This document shows positions 44,879 through 55,533 of a stretch of 64,000 bases of DNA, in pieces. The number at the start of each line of letters is the position of its first letter. Position 1 is the stretch's first letter. The notes below the pieces were generated by a model, which made no database searches, had not been told where the DNA came from, and was given only the letters and a program-made list of their open reading frames with translations. The stretch is taken from NCBI RefSeq assembly GCF_048544455.1, contig NC_133538.1, forward strand, positions 36,333,469-36,397,468, given 5' to 3'. Position numbers and translations under genes: made by a program. The DNA is from Silene latifolia. Its lineage: Eukaryota > Streptophyta > Magnoliopsida > Caryophyllales > Caryophyllaceae.

Positions 44879-47715
44879 TCTATATCTATATTCTATATAA
44901 AATTATAAAACAACAACCATACCACTTTTTTTTTCCCGCCTACCTCATTAACCTTAACCCAAAACCCTAATAAAGCTGCTTGCTCACAATTATGTTTACT
45001 GCCGTCATCTAATCAAATGTTATTGGTTTTCATCTTTCTTCAAGATCATTTTATTTACCCAAAAATTTAAACTGCAATTTTTAATGACATATACCTCAAT
45101 CCCTTTGCATCTTTTTTTTTTCAAAACCTTCGATCTCCCTATTTAACTGTTCAACTATATTTGAACTTTGAAATACAAATCTAAGTTTTATGCGTTCATT
45201 TTCTAACTGGGATCGTTCAAGTATAATATCCAATTCTACGCATTCAACGAAGGTGCAAACTGTTCTCAGGTATCACTTCATCATATTGTCCATCAACGAA
45301 TTTATTTACATACTTAATTTTAGGGTAGATTTTCTGGTAATATATGAGTTGGATATTCTAATATTATTCTGTCAAACTACTTTGTGCTAAACTTTTAAGT
45401 AAATCATCTAATTCATAGTATAAATTTGCGTGATTTACTATAAAGAATTTACTTATTTTTGTTGCCCATGTTTGCGTTCATTTACTGCAGCGCATGCCAA
45501 TTGTGCACCCGACTTCTCCTTAACATACATATTTGATGGGTTAAGGAATCTTCATTATTCACATTGATAATCTTCATTCAATTTGATATTTTGTAAAGAT
45601 TTTATTTTGAATTATTTTGGGACAATTGCTATATAGCACGATTCTGATTAATTTGAGTGGTTCTAAATTAGAATGGTTAATTTATACTCCGTATGTGATT
45701 CTGATTTTATGCATCCAAGGGCTTCATAGTTGATATGTAACTGGTTTGTCATAGCTTTGGCACATTTCCATAATTTGGGGTATCCAAGTTTCTCAACCGA
45801 ATGAATAAAGATGAAGCTACATACGCACGGGAATCCGTTTTGGGTTTTGCTATCAGTAATTTGATGCGTATCTTATCATTATACTACTCTCTTCATTATA
45901 TTTATCCTACTTTGACAATATTAAAAATCAACCATTTGGATGGCTTGGTTGTATAGGAGTTGTACTACCTCCATCTCGGTTAATAGTAATCAATTTTTAC
46001 TTTTAGGTGTATCAGTCATTGGTATTATTAGTATAGTCTATCACATGTTTCAATGGGAACTGGAATACAAAGACAAACTGTTGAGTAGTATTCATGAATA
46101 AGGGCGTAACTCTGTATAAGTGACTCAAACTGCGGAAATATGTCAATTATCGAAATGTTCAAAAAGAAAAACTACTACAAATTTTATGGAGACACGTACT
46201 AAACAAGTGGGAAAAATGATTCTCATGCATGCTCATAACGGATTTGCTAGGTAAATTGATTTTTTGTGTGTTTATATTTAGTAATCCTTGATAGTTGCTA
46301 ATATTGCATTTTAATTTATAAAGCTCCCATCATCCCATTGGTAAGTAGTGTACCTCTTAATTCATGTTAATCTCATTTTTTCTTTTAAATGTGTGTTTAT
46401 TATGGTGACCGGTGAGTATGTCGTTTAAGTCCATACTCCGTATATCTCAATTATCTTTCTGCCTCTTCTTTTTACCATTTTCCCCTCCACGATGCACCCA
46501 ATCACATGGTTCAACTCATCATTTTCAATAATTGAATAATTTTAGGGAATTTGGAATTGGACGGAGTTGTAATTTATACTTATATGAATGAACCTATTAC
46601 GTAATAGCTCTACATGATTTCTATGTTGCTTCGGAAATTTGCTGATATATACGCATGTATGTTATATATGTGTACGTGCTAATTTGGCTTATTTATCGTT
46701 CGCTCTCTCAAATTTTGTTAAACAATGCATGGACGATTTAGACAAATCTGATTGTATATCATTTACCTTGATATGTGATATACTATTTTCGTCTCAGTTA
46801 TTTGTTTACCTTTTATATTCATTGAAAGGGTATTTTAATTGAAGGTAAACAAATGACTGAAACGAAGGAAGTATTATTTTGTGTTCTTCCCCATCTTTTC
46901 ATTTTTAATTCATAAATGTTGAAGTATTTAAGCTCCTTCTCAAATTTTTAATTCCCCTTCTCCTCAAATTATTGATTTTGTATCTTTCTACAATGAATTT
47001 CTTAAGAAAATCTTTGACCACGGGATGTGTGTATTTAGATGGAGGGAACGGCCGGGGAATGGCACAAGTGACTATTTTTATTTCTTTATGAAGATTTTAA
47101 TTTGTCTAAAAGTGATTAGTTGCTTATGTCGAGTAGAGTTGCAGTCGAATTATCTTTAGTAAAAGAAAAATAACGGTCTTCTCACTTTTATGTGCAGATT
47201 TTATAAGACAAGTTTATGCAGAAGAATGTCACAAGATTATAAAAAACGAGCGAGAATAGTACTCTTTGTGAGCAAGATTGCTGCCAAATTGATTTCTCTT
47301 GAGTTTTGACTATAGATTATCATGTAAGCGTACCAATTTGTACTATTTGTAACTTTGAGTCTTAGACTTTCGATCAATTTACGGCGCCCTACATTTTTAG
47401 GGGTTTAATCAATTTATGATTAAGGGAGTAGATTATTATTTTTTTTGGCTACACGTAACTATGACGCTCTAAATTTTAAAACAAAAAATGGAATTGTTAT
47501 TTACTTCCCATTTCTCATTAATGTGACCCAAATGTTTCTCACTATATTAAGTTTTTTGATACAAGTTGTCCATAGTTGGTGAATTACTATGTGTACTCCG
47601 TACAGTTTGGAGTTGGGCAAATCACACGCCTATTGTTCCAATTTGGCATCATAATTTTGTATATATATATATATTAAGTTACATACCCGTGCAACTTGCA
47701 CGGGTCCTAAACTAG
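44879..47715 (+). mobile_element. Non-autonomous Helitron (2,837 bp) inside the copia LTR
   Basis: It starts TCTATATCTATATTC and ends with a 10-bp perfect stem (acccgtgcaa / ttgcacgggt, 47685–47705), then cctaaa and CTAG. It lies between A and T with no duplication, all as Helitrons do. The other LTR of the host copia element keeps the empty site aagaa|tatattt, which fixes both ends to the base. No Rep/helicase frame is present, so it depends on another Helitron. The interior is AT-rich without a recognised gene and includes a small Stowaway MITE. Confidence 0.93.
46783..46871. mobile_element. Stowaway-type MITE (89 bp) inside the Helitron
   Basis: Ends ctattttcgtctcagttatttg… and the inverted caaatgactgaaacgaaggaag form ~30-bp inverted repeats, flanked by TA on both sides (46781–46782, 46872–46873). 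TA duplication and the end type suggest Tc1/mariner-driven Stowaway. Confidence 0.8.
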
Positions 47716-47749
47716 TATATTTACATATATTTACATATATTTACTAATA
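47716..47749 (-). repeat. 3' LTR of the copia element, second segment
   Basis: This is the continuation of the LTR after the Helitron. It has one more copy of a 10-bp tatatttaca unit than the partner at 52289–52312. Confidence 0.88.
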
Positions 47750-47766
47750 CACCCCCCCTCCCCCAG
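47750..47766 (-). other. Polypurine tract of the copia element
   Basis: On the minus strand this reads ctgggggagggggggtg immediately before the 3' LTR, a long G-rich plus-strand primer. Confidence 0.85.
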
Positions 47767-49376
47767 TCGGAGCGGGAGGAGGACGGACGCTCAGGCTGGA
47801 CTTAAAACGAAGGAAGAGATGTCGCGGGAGCCCCTTAGTAAAAATATCGGCATATTGATGCTCGGAGGGGACGCGAAGAACACGGACTTGATCAACCTGA
47901 ACTTTCTCGCGAACAAAATGTATGTCCAATTTAATATGTTTCGTACGCTGATGCTGCACTGGATTATTAGATAAGTACACAGCAGAGATATTATCACAGA
48001 AAACAAGAGTGGCGCGTCTGATAGGAAGATGCAACTCAAAAAGTAAATTACGAAGCCAACTCGTTCCAGCTACAGCATTAGCAACGGCCCGATACTCGGC
48101 CTCGGCACTGGATTTTGCAACTGTAGGTTGTCTTTTCGAGGACCAGGAGACCAGGTTGTCACCGAGGAAAACACAATAGCCGGAAGTAGACCGGCGTGAA
48201 TCAGGGCATCCGGCCCAATCCGCGTCAGAGTAAGCAGTGATAGTATGCGGTCGAGACGGGGTGATAGTGAGCCCATGATCGATAGTGCCCTTTATGTAGC
48301 GAAGAATACGCTTTAAAAAATGGTAATGTGGTTCACGCGGAGCGTGCATAAAGAGGCATACCTGTTGAACGGCGTAGGAGATTTCGGGTCGTGTGATCGT
48401 TAAATATTGAAGGGCCCCAGCTAGGCTCTGATAGAGAGTCGGATCAGTGACCATAGGACCGGCTGTGGCACTCATTTTCGCCCCGATTTCCACAGGGGTT
48501 GAAACGGGATTACAGTTGGACATGTTAGCGCGTCCTAGAATGTCTTTGGCATACTGTTGCTGAGATAGAAATAGGCCACCTGAATTTCGAGTGACAGTGA
48601 TGCCCAGAAAATGATGCAAAATACCCAGGTCCGTCATAGAAACCTCGCGAGACAAATCATTAATAATACGACGGACAAAAGATGGACTGGAACCGGTGAG
48701 CACAATATCATCCACATATAAAAGTAAATAAGCAGTGTTCACCCCCGTGGTGATATATGAACAGCGAAGTGTCGCAAATGCTACTACGAAATCCCTTGGA
48801 CAAAACAAAAGTGGTAAAACGTTGGTACCATGCACGCGGAGCCTGTTTAAGGCCATATAGAGACTTACGCAAACGACAGACATGGTGAGGAGCCGACGGG
48901 TCCACAAAACCCGGAGGTTGATGCATATAGACTGTTTCAAGAAGGTCACCATGTAGAAATGCGTTCTTAACATCAAGTTGATGGATAGGCCAGGAGCGAG
49001 ATACAGTAAGACTGAGAACAGTACGGATAGTAGTAGGCTTGACAACAGGGCTAAAAGTTTCGTCACAATCAACACCAACCTGCTGAGTCTTACCATTGAC
49101 AACTAGACGAGCTTTGTACCGTTCTAATGACCCATCGGCCTTAAACTTGTACCGATATAACCACATGCAGCGGATGATAGAAGCATCCATAGGACGTGGG
49201 ACCAAGTCCCATGTATGGTTTTCTTGTAAAGCATTAAATTCGGCCTGCATGGTCGTATTCCAATTCGGGTCGCGGAGTGCAAAGTGAGGCGATTTTGGTA
49301 TTTGGCTGATGGTAGGCGAGGTAGTGGTTAGGAGGGACTTGGGTTTAAAGATGCCATTCATGGCACGGGTTCTCAT
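47767..49376 (-). pseudogene. Reverse transcriptase and RNase H region of the copia element
   Basis: RT motifs include KARLVVNGKTQQ and FSPVVKPTTIR near 49020–49090, VKNAFLHGDL near 48945–48975 and LYGLKQAPRAWYQR near 48830–48870. The catalytic LLYVDDIVLTG follows near 48690–48720. RNase H shows AYSDADWAGCPDSRRSTSGY near 48180–48240, SSAEAEYRA near 48080–48110 and the final KHIKLDIHFVRE near 47910–47950. The region is broken. The RT-after-integrase order is copia. Confidence 0.92.
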
Positions 49377-49744
49377 GGTATGAGTGGGTAAGGGAGGGGG
49401 GAGGGGGGAGGAGGTGGAGGTGGAGGTGGTGGTGTTGGTGTCCTGGGGGTTGCGGGAGTTGAGGCCGGTGTGGGTTGGGGTACAGGGGTCGGGTTAGGGG
49501 TGGGATATGGGGTTGAAGAGGGTTGGGCAGGGGACTGGTTTGTGGCAGGGGAGTGGGGAGGGGTAGGGTACTGGTTGGGTGGTGATTGGGGTGGACTGGG
49601 TGTTTCGGCAGTGGGTTGTGAGGGATGGCCGAAGTTGTCAAATAGGTGAGGGGACAAGGGTGTGTCAGGCGGTTGGAGGAATTGGTATGTATCAGGTTTA
49701 GCTGTGAAGGAGGACGCGAAAGGGAACACGGATTCATCGAAGGT

Positions 49745-50640
49745 CACATGGCGAGATAGTATGATTTTACCTGTGTCGAGAGAAAGGCATTTGTATCCCC
49801 GATTTTTAGAAGGGTAACCAAGGAAGACACACGAGGTGGACCGGGGCGCAAGCTTATGTGGTTGCTTGGCCGTGAGATTAGGATAACAGACACAGCCAAA
49901 AACGCGGAGATGTGAGTAAGATGGTTCTTTGAGGAAGAGAGCGGAAGTGGGTGAGCGATATTGTAGGAGACGAGAAGGGAGAATGTTGTGGAGATATGCA
50001 GCTGTGTGAAGGGCGTCGATCCAATATTTGGGAGGCAGCGAGGCATGGGATAATAAGACTAACATAATTTCATTTAGACGACGTATCATACGTTCTGCTT
50101 TGCCATTTTGTGGGGAAGTTTGTGGACATGAGAACCGGAAAATTAAGCCATTTGTATTTGCGAATGTCCTAAAAGAGTGATTATCAAATTCACGGCCCAA
50201 GTCGCATTGAAAGAATTTAATTGGCAAGTTAAATTGAGTTTGACAAGGCAGGCAAAATGTTGAAATTTAGTGAACACGTCCGATTTTAATTTAAGAGGAT
50301 ACACCCATACAAATTGCGAAAAATTGTCGATTAGGACCAGATAATATTTGTAACCAGTGTGACTTAAAATAGGAGAAGTCCATAAATCGGCATGTATAAT
50401 ATCAAAAGGAGATAAAGTAGAATTTTGAGACTCGATAAACGGCAATCGTCTATGCTTACTAATTTGACAAGACGGACACAAACGAGTTACATGCTCTTTA
50501 TTAAAATTAATGCTAGAATGACTTCGAAGACGCTGAATGATGACGGGACTAGGATGACTGAGCCGGTGATGCCATGTGGACGAGGTCAGACCGGCAAAAG
50601 GTGTGTTGACGGATGTGGATGACTCGGAGGAAGACACTGG
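49745..50640 (-). pseudogene. Integrase region of the copia element
   Basis: GAG-pre-integrase residues (WHHRLSHPS, 50560–50590) are followed by the C-x2-C site (CPSCQISKHRRLP), the first catalytic Asp in IHADLWTSP near 50370–50400 and the RFSCPQTSPQNGKAERM motif near 50080–50140. The PKYWIDALHTAAYL… and VFGCVCYP stretches follow. A proline-rich linker (about 49380–49745) joins it to RT. The region is broken. Confidence 0.88.
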
Positions 50641-50899
50641 ATACAACTCGCCATGACTATTGCTCCTCATAATCGTTTTGCCAGTCTGGAGATCCTTCAC
50701 AGAAAAACCAAGTGGGTCAAATTCGACGGAGACATTATTATCTTTAGTAAATTGTCTGACGGAAATAAGGTTCTTTATTATGTTGGGTGTATATAGGACG
50801 TTATGGAGGTGCAGGTTTCGGTCTTGTGTAGCGATTGTCGAGGTGCCCGTTCCCCGAACTGGAATAGTGTGGCCATTACCAACAAAAATAGACCGAATA

Positions 50900-52080
50900 T
50901 TAGATGCATTAAAAGAGGGAGTAATATTACCTACATCGGAGGTTAGGTGCGACGAAGCACCCGTATCCATGTACCACTGACCATCAGTTGGATTGAATGC
51001 CATAGCATGGAACGCTTGGCCAAGATCCGTGAGCTGTTGTGGTTCGTAGTCAGTGACAAACGCCTGGGCAGAGGGAGGAGGGCCAGGAGAGGCAGTAGCA
51101 CGCCAAGGGGAACGTGTGTGTGCAGGAGGCCGAGGGGACTGTTGAGCAGTCCAGGGCTGCCACGGCGAAGACCAGCCCGGTTGAGTGGGGTACGGGCAAG
51201 GTGGAGCATTCCATGGTTGCGACCATGGAGGTGGGGACCAGGGAATCTGAACCCAATTTGAAGGAGCAGCGGTTGAGGGTGGTTTAGAGCCACGATTTTG
51301 AGAACGACCACCGCTGCGGCCATTGTTCTTTTGTGGACGACCACCACTTGTTTTAGCACGTGGTGGATTTGAAGACGAGGGCTTATGATCGACCCAACCA
51401 GAGCCAGAACCGTCAGCAGTTGGAGAGGAAGGAGCAACCAACGCCGTAGGGGGCTCTTCACGGCTCGCTTGACGTTGTTGTTCAAGTTCCAACATGCTAC
51501 ACGCGTTGGCAAAAGTGGGAAGGGTCTGATTGATGTAGGCGGCTGTAGTATCGTACCCGGATGTTAAACCACGAACTAGTTGGAGTACGAGACGTTGATC
51601 GGTAACATCGGCATCGACATCTTTTAATTGGACAGCAATTTCCTTGAGGCGTTGACAGTAGGCCTCAAGAGATGGCATAGACTCGAGCTTGAGCGTTGAG
51701 AACTCTTGTTCGAGGGCGGCAGCACGAGCGCCCTTGTTATTCGTGAAGATGTTCTTCACGCGAACCCAGGCCTCGTAAGCGGTGGATTCTTCTTCAAGGA
51801 CGCGCGAAAGGAGGTCGTCGTTAAGTGTCCCGTAAATCCATTGAAAAACATGGGCATCAATCTCGCACCATTCAGCGTAGGTACTGTCGGTTTCAGCCGG
51901 CTTTGGTGTTCCATCGATATGATGAAGCACCTTGTACCCACGAGCGTGCAATTTGAAAAGCTTAACCCATGACGAGTACGGGACCTTGACGCCATCAAGG
52001 ACACGAACCTTATGCTGGATGTTCGTGACCGAGTAAACAGGATGAAGTTTTGTGGGGGGAGGAGCGGCTTGTCCAGACAT
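50900..52080 (-). pseudogene. gag and protease region of the copia element
   Basis: The frame starts at ATG 52080, about 70 bp after the primer site. A UBN2-type gag (WVKLFKLHARGYKVLHHI, then LEQEFSTLKLESMPSLEAYCQRL near 51640–51720) leads to a Gly/Arg- and Pro/Trp-rich segment, with no clear CCHC knuckle. The protease motif WYMDTGASSHLT lies near 50945–50980. This gag type and the short LTRs suit the Ale/Retrofit lineage. Confidence 0.88.
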
Positions 52081-52147
52081 GGTGACGAGAGGTCAAACAC
52101 ACGGCTGAGTAAGACAACGGTGGCGGCTAGTTTAGGATTTATGCTAA

Positions 52148-52162
52148 CCTAGTCTGATACCA
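52148..52162 (-). other. Primer binding site of the copia element
   Basis: On the minus strand tggtatcagactagg directly follows the 5' LTR; it matches the Met-initiator type in its first ten bases or so. Confidence 0.8.
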
Positions 52163-52312
52163 TAATGGATTATAATCCCCTAATTAGGGTTGAGAATTGT
52201 ATTCATCATATATAGATTTTGTACAAGAAGATATTACCTAATATGCAACAATATTTACGAGATTTACCATAACTAAACTAGGTAAGAATATATTTACATA
52301 TATTTACTAATA
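52163..52312 (-). repeat. 5' LTR of the copia element (150 bp)
   Basis: On the minus strand it starts TATTAG and ends CCATTA, a TA...TA element. It matches the two left segments and preserves the empty Helitron site at about 52288/52289. Confidence 0.92.
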
Positions 52313-52317
52313 AACAG

Positions 52318-52673
52318 TTTCAAGTATGAAACCAATGAATGTAGACATAGGCGCGCTATTAACACGTTCCGGTTAATATCATTGTCTAATTTATCGCATT
52401 TGTAGTCGTAGGGTTATATGAAGCTTTTTAAAAAGACGTTCTCGTTGTTATGTGAAAGTCCTCATATTTTCCCTACGGGATTCACTATTAGAGTACCGTC
52501 CAAACAAATATGCACCGGGACAATGTGCCAAATTTCTTTTGCAACGTGTACTAGACAATTTGCATTTACGCTTAATGTACCTACTATGTCATATGTGCTG
52601 CTTTTTCACACTGATAGTTCCTCTTACATTCAAAAGTATATGGCATTTAGACATTACACAATGAAATATTTTG
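52318..52673. other. Unique spacer, no gene seen
   Basis: AT-rich sequence continuing the flank interrupted by the copia element at 44748. It contains short open frames only, without recognisable motifs. Confidence 0.4.
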
Positions 52674-52675
52674 TA

Positions 52676-52971
52676 CTTCCTCCATTCAACTCCACTCTAC
52701 CATCTTTCCAATTCAATCCATTCAACTCCACTCTACCTATTTCCTAAAAAAGAATGTCAAATGACCATTTTATCCTCATACCCCATTACTTATTTACAAT
52801 ATTTGCCACTCATACCCCACTATTTCTACCTCAAACTCCACCCTTTTCCACTCATTCCCCACTTAATTACATTATATCTCATTATTTATTTACAATATTT
52901 TCCACCCAACCCCACCCTTCTTAATATTTGTGCAAAATACAAATAGGTAGAGTGGAGTTGAATGGAGGAAG
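52676..52971. mobile_element. Stowaway-type MITE (296 bp)
   Basis: Ends cttcctccattcaactccac and the inverted gtggagttgaatggaggaag are flanked by TA (52674–52675, 52972–52973). The motif ccattcaactccactctacc occurs twice near the left end (about 52681 and 52718). A relative with the same doubled left end lies at 61223–61516. Bases 52974–53157 hold no gene. Confidence 0.85.
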
Positions 52972-53155
52972 TATACCATTTCAATTCAAGGTATTCAAGA
53001 AGGGTTTCAGTTAACAATAAATCTTGAAATTGTCGAAATGGAAATACTCCTTAGTAAAATGTCACGATATTCAGAAGAATGCAGACGTTTATAAAACTTA
53101 TCGATGTCTAAACAGTCTGCGACAAACGTGATATAACCTTTGAGACATTATCAAT

Positions 53156-53157
<2 letters not shown>

Positions 53158-53198
<41 letters not shown>
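53158..53198 (-). repeat. Poly(A) tail of the LINE
   Basis: A pure run of 41 T on the + strand, 15 bp left of the RNase H frame end at 53214. Such a long, perfect tail suggests a fairly young insertion. Confidence 0.9.
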
Positions 53199-53199
<1 letters not shown>

Positions 53200-53213
53200 A
53201 TTAGGTAAGAAAA

Positions 53214-54737
53214 CTAGGTTGATCCTCTAGAGTAGGACCAACCTATCTCATCCTTTCGAATGAGGGAGGTAAGTTGAAGCCACCGGCTATCAAACCACCT
53301 CGAAAGAGTTGGACATGAATGTCCAACCGAAGCCATGAAGTCAGCAACCTTGTTGGCTTCACGAAAGCAATGTTTAATTATCACTTCATCGAAAAAATGA
53401 AGGTCTAATTTCACATCCTTGATAATACTAGAAATTTCCCACGGAATTTGCCAAGTACCTCGAATCGAGTTAATAACACATAAGTTGTCACCCTCCACAA
53501 TTAACTTCGAGATTCCTAAGTATTTAGCTGCTAAAATACCTTCTTTTAAAGCAAGTGCTTCCGCAACAAGGATACTATTGGATCCGCACTTATTTGCTCC
53601 CAACAAAACAACTTTACCATTGTGATCTCTTATAGAATATCCTAAAGCAGCTTTATTACCTTCTATTCTCGATCCGTCAAAATTTAGCTTTAGGAAACCG
53701 TTTGTAGGTTTTTCCCACCAAATCTCTTCCTTACTAGAATTGTTTCTAGCTGACTCTTCTACCTCAGGATTGTTGAGATCCTTAAATCTAGTCACATTCC
53801 ATGTCTTTGTGCTATTATTACATAAAGTAATAAGTTTGCTGATACTTAAATTAACATTATTAAAGATAATATCATTTCTATGGAACCATGCATTCCACCA
53901 AATAAAAATAATCTTTATAAAGTCGTCTTTTGGAATTAAATCCTTGAGATAATTAAGTTTCGTCAGAAAACTTTGACTTGTAATAATACCATAATTTGAC
54001 AAAAACTCGTTGAAACTAATAATATTCAGGTCTTGGATGACAGACTCAATCAAGGGACATTCGTAAAAGAAATGATCTTTGTTTTCAATAGGGTTGTTGC
54101 ACAAAACACAATGAGGTGGGACATCAATATGACTCTTGAGAAGTCTACTTTTCGTTGGAAGACCGTCAACACAGGCTTTCCAAAGAAAAAATTTCAATTT
54201 AGGAGGAATATTCAATTTCCAAATCCACTGAAATTCACATTTGTCAAGAGTTTGATCGAACAAACTTTGCGCTAAGAAAGTTGCTGTTTTGGTAGAGAAC
54301 TTTCCATCTACGGACAACCCCCAAATGAGGGTATCTGGAATATCATTATGTGGCACTGGAATATTAGTAATCTGATTAACAATATCGTTATTCACTAAAA
54401 TGGATAATTTACAAACATCCCATTGTTTGTCTGAGGTTATGAAATCTTTAACCAAAAGATTAAGATCACGGTTACTATCATCATCAACCATACTGCTTGT
54501 AAGTGGGTGTGAAAAAACCCAATTATCAGACCAAAACTTAATGTTGCTACCATTACCTACCTGCCATCTCAGTCCTTTTCTAAATAGAGTCCGAAGACTC
54601 ATTAGTTTACGCCATTGCCAAGAAGAGGTTGAATTAGGCTTATGATCAAAGAGTGAACAATTTTTCAAGTATTTTTTAGATACCACTTTGACCCATATAC
54701 TTTCTTTATCCATAAGAATTTTCCATAAAAGTTTCAT
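53214..54737 (-). pseudogene. LINE ORF2, C-terminal part: zf-RVT and RNase H
   Basis: This 507-residue frame starts within the RT thumb side. A zf-RVT region (WKLNIPPKLKFFLWKAC…CVLCNNPIENKDHFFYECPL) lies at about residues 168–235. RNase H occupies about residues 350–480, with LNFDGSRIEG, AEALALKEG, VEGDNLCVIN and REANKVADFMA supplying the D-E-D-D residues, all present. It belongs to one ORF2 with the two pieces to the right; small frame changes at about 54740–54810 separate it from the RT piece. Confidence 0.88.
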
Positions 54738-54810
54738 TTGAAGAGCTTTATTAGTCGCTCTAAGATTTAATTCCTAAACCACCAACCGACTTTGGTAAAC
54801 AAACTTTATG

Positions 54811-55533
54811 TCAACCAACCAAATTAGGAGAACGCTGGGAAGGATTCTTATTCCAAAGAAAGTCTCTATTAATTTTATCTAATCTATTATGGATCGATGA
54901 AGGGAGGAGGAAGCTTTGCATCTGAAAAGTTCCCTTCGCGGCTAAATTAGCATTAACAAGAACTAGTCTACCTGCTTGAGATAGAGAATTCGCTTTCCAT
55001 TTCGATAATTGAGTGCAAGAGGATTGAATAATGTTCTCGAAAGTATTTTTAGTCACTCTGCTATCAATTATAGGACATCCTAAATACTTACCCAAATGGG
55101 CTTCCTCGTTCATATGAAGAATGCCTCTAAAGGATTCACGAAGAGAACGCTCAATATTTCTGGTGCATTGAAAAGTGGATTTGTCAAAATTAACAAATTG
55201 TCCCGAAATCGTGCAAAATTTATCTAAAATAGACTTAATAGTTCTACAACTCTGGTTAGAGGCTTTAGCGAAAATGATAGTGTCATCCGCAAAAGTGAGA
55301 AAGGGAATTTTCTCCACCCCGGATCCAATTCTAATACCAATATCACTAGAGCTAACATCACTATTTTTTTGTAGAGATCTTGCTAAAATCTCGGCGCACA
55401 TAATAAAAATATATGGCGAAAGCGGGTCTCCTTGTCGAATACCTCGAGTGGGTTTAAAAACGTCTCCCGGTGTTCCATTTACTAACACCGAGTAAGAAAT
55501 GTGTTTATACATGTCATAATCCATGAAATCCAT
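54811..55533 (-). pseudogene. LINE ORF2, middle part: reverse transcriptase palm
   Basis: A 240-residue frame with VNGTPGDVFKPTRGIRQGD, PLSPYIFIMCAEIL and the catalytic FLTFADDTIIFA (about 55275–55310). It overlaps the upstream frame by about 50 bp in another frame, so one frame change near 55490–55530 separates them. The RT copies the element's RNA at the nicked target site. Confidence 0.88.

Larger units (their letters stand above)
44753..52312 (-). mobile_element. Ty1/copia Ale/Retrofit-type LTR retrotransposon, 7.6 kb including a Helitron
   Basis: Short LTRs at 44753–47749 (split by a Helitron) and 52163–52312 are flanked by the 5-bp duplication aacag (44748–44752, 52313–52317). The primer site, gag, protease, integrase, RT and RNase H run right to left in copia order. 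The coding part looks broken in about three places. The LTR pair differs at about three bases plus a 10-bp unit in 150 bp, but so short an LTR gives only a loose age. The ends are TA...TA, not TG...CA. It inserted just behind the RPA1-like gene. Confidence 0.93.

Noticed and set aside
52418-52946. Several overlapping short frames rich in Ser, Pro, Leu
   Set aside because: They follow from the C/T-rich MITE sequence and have no motifs or splice context.
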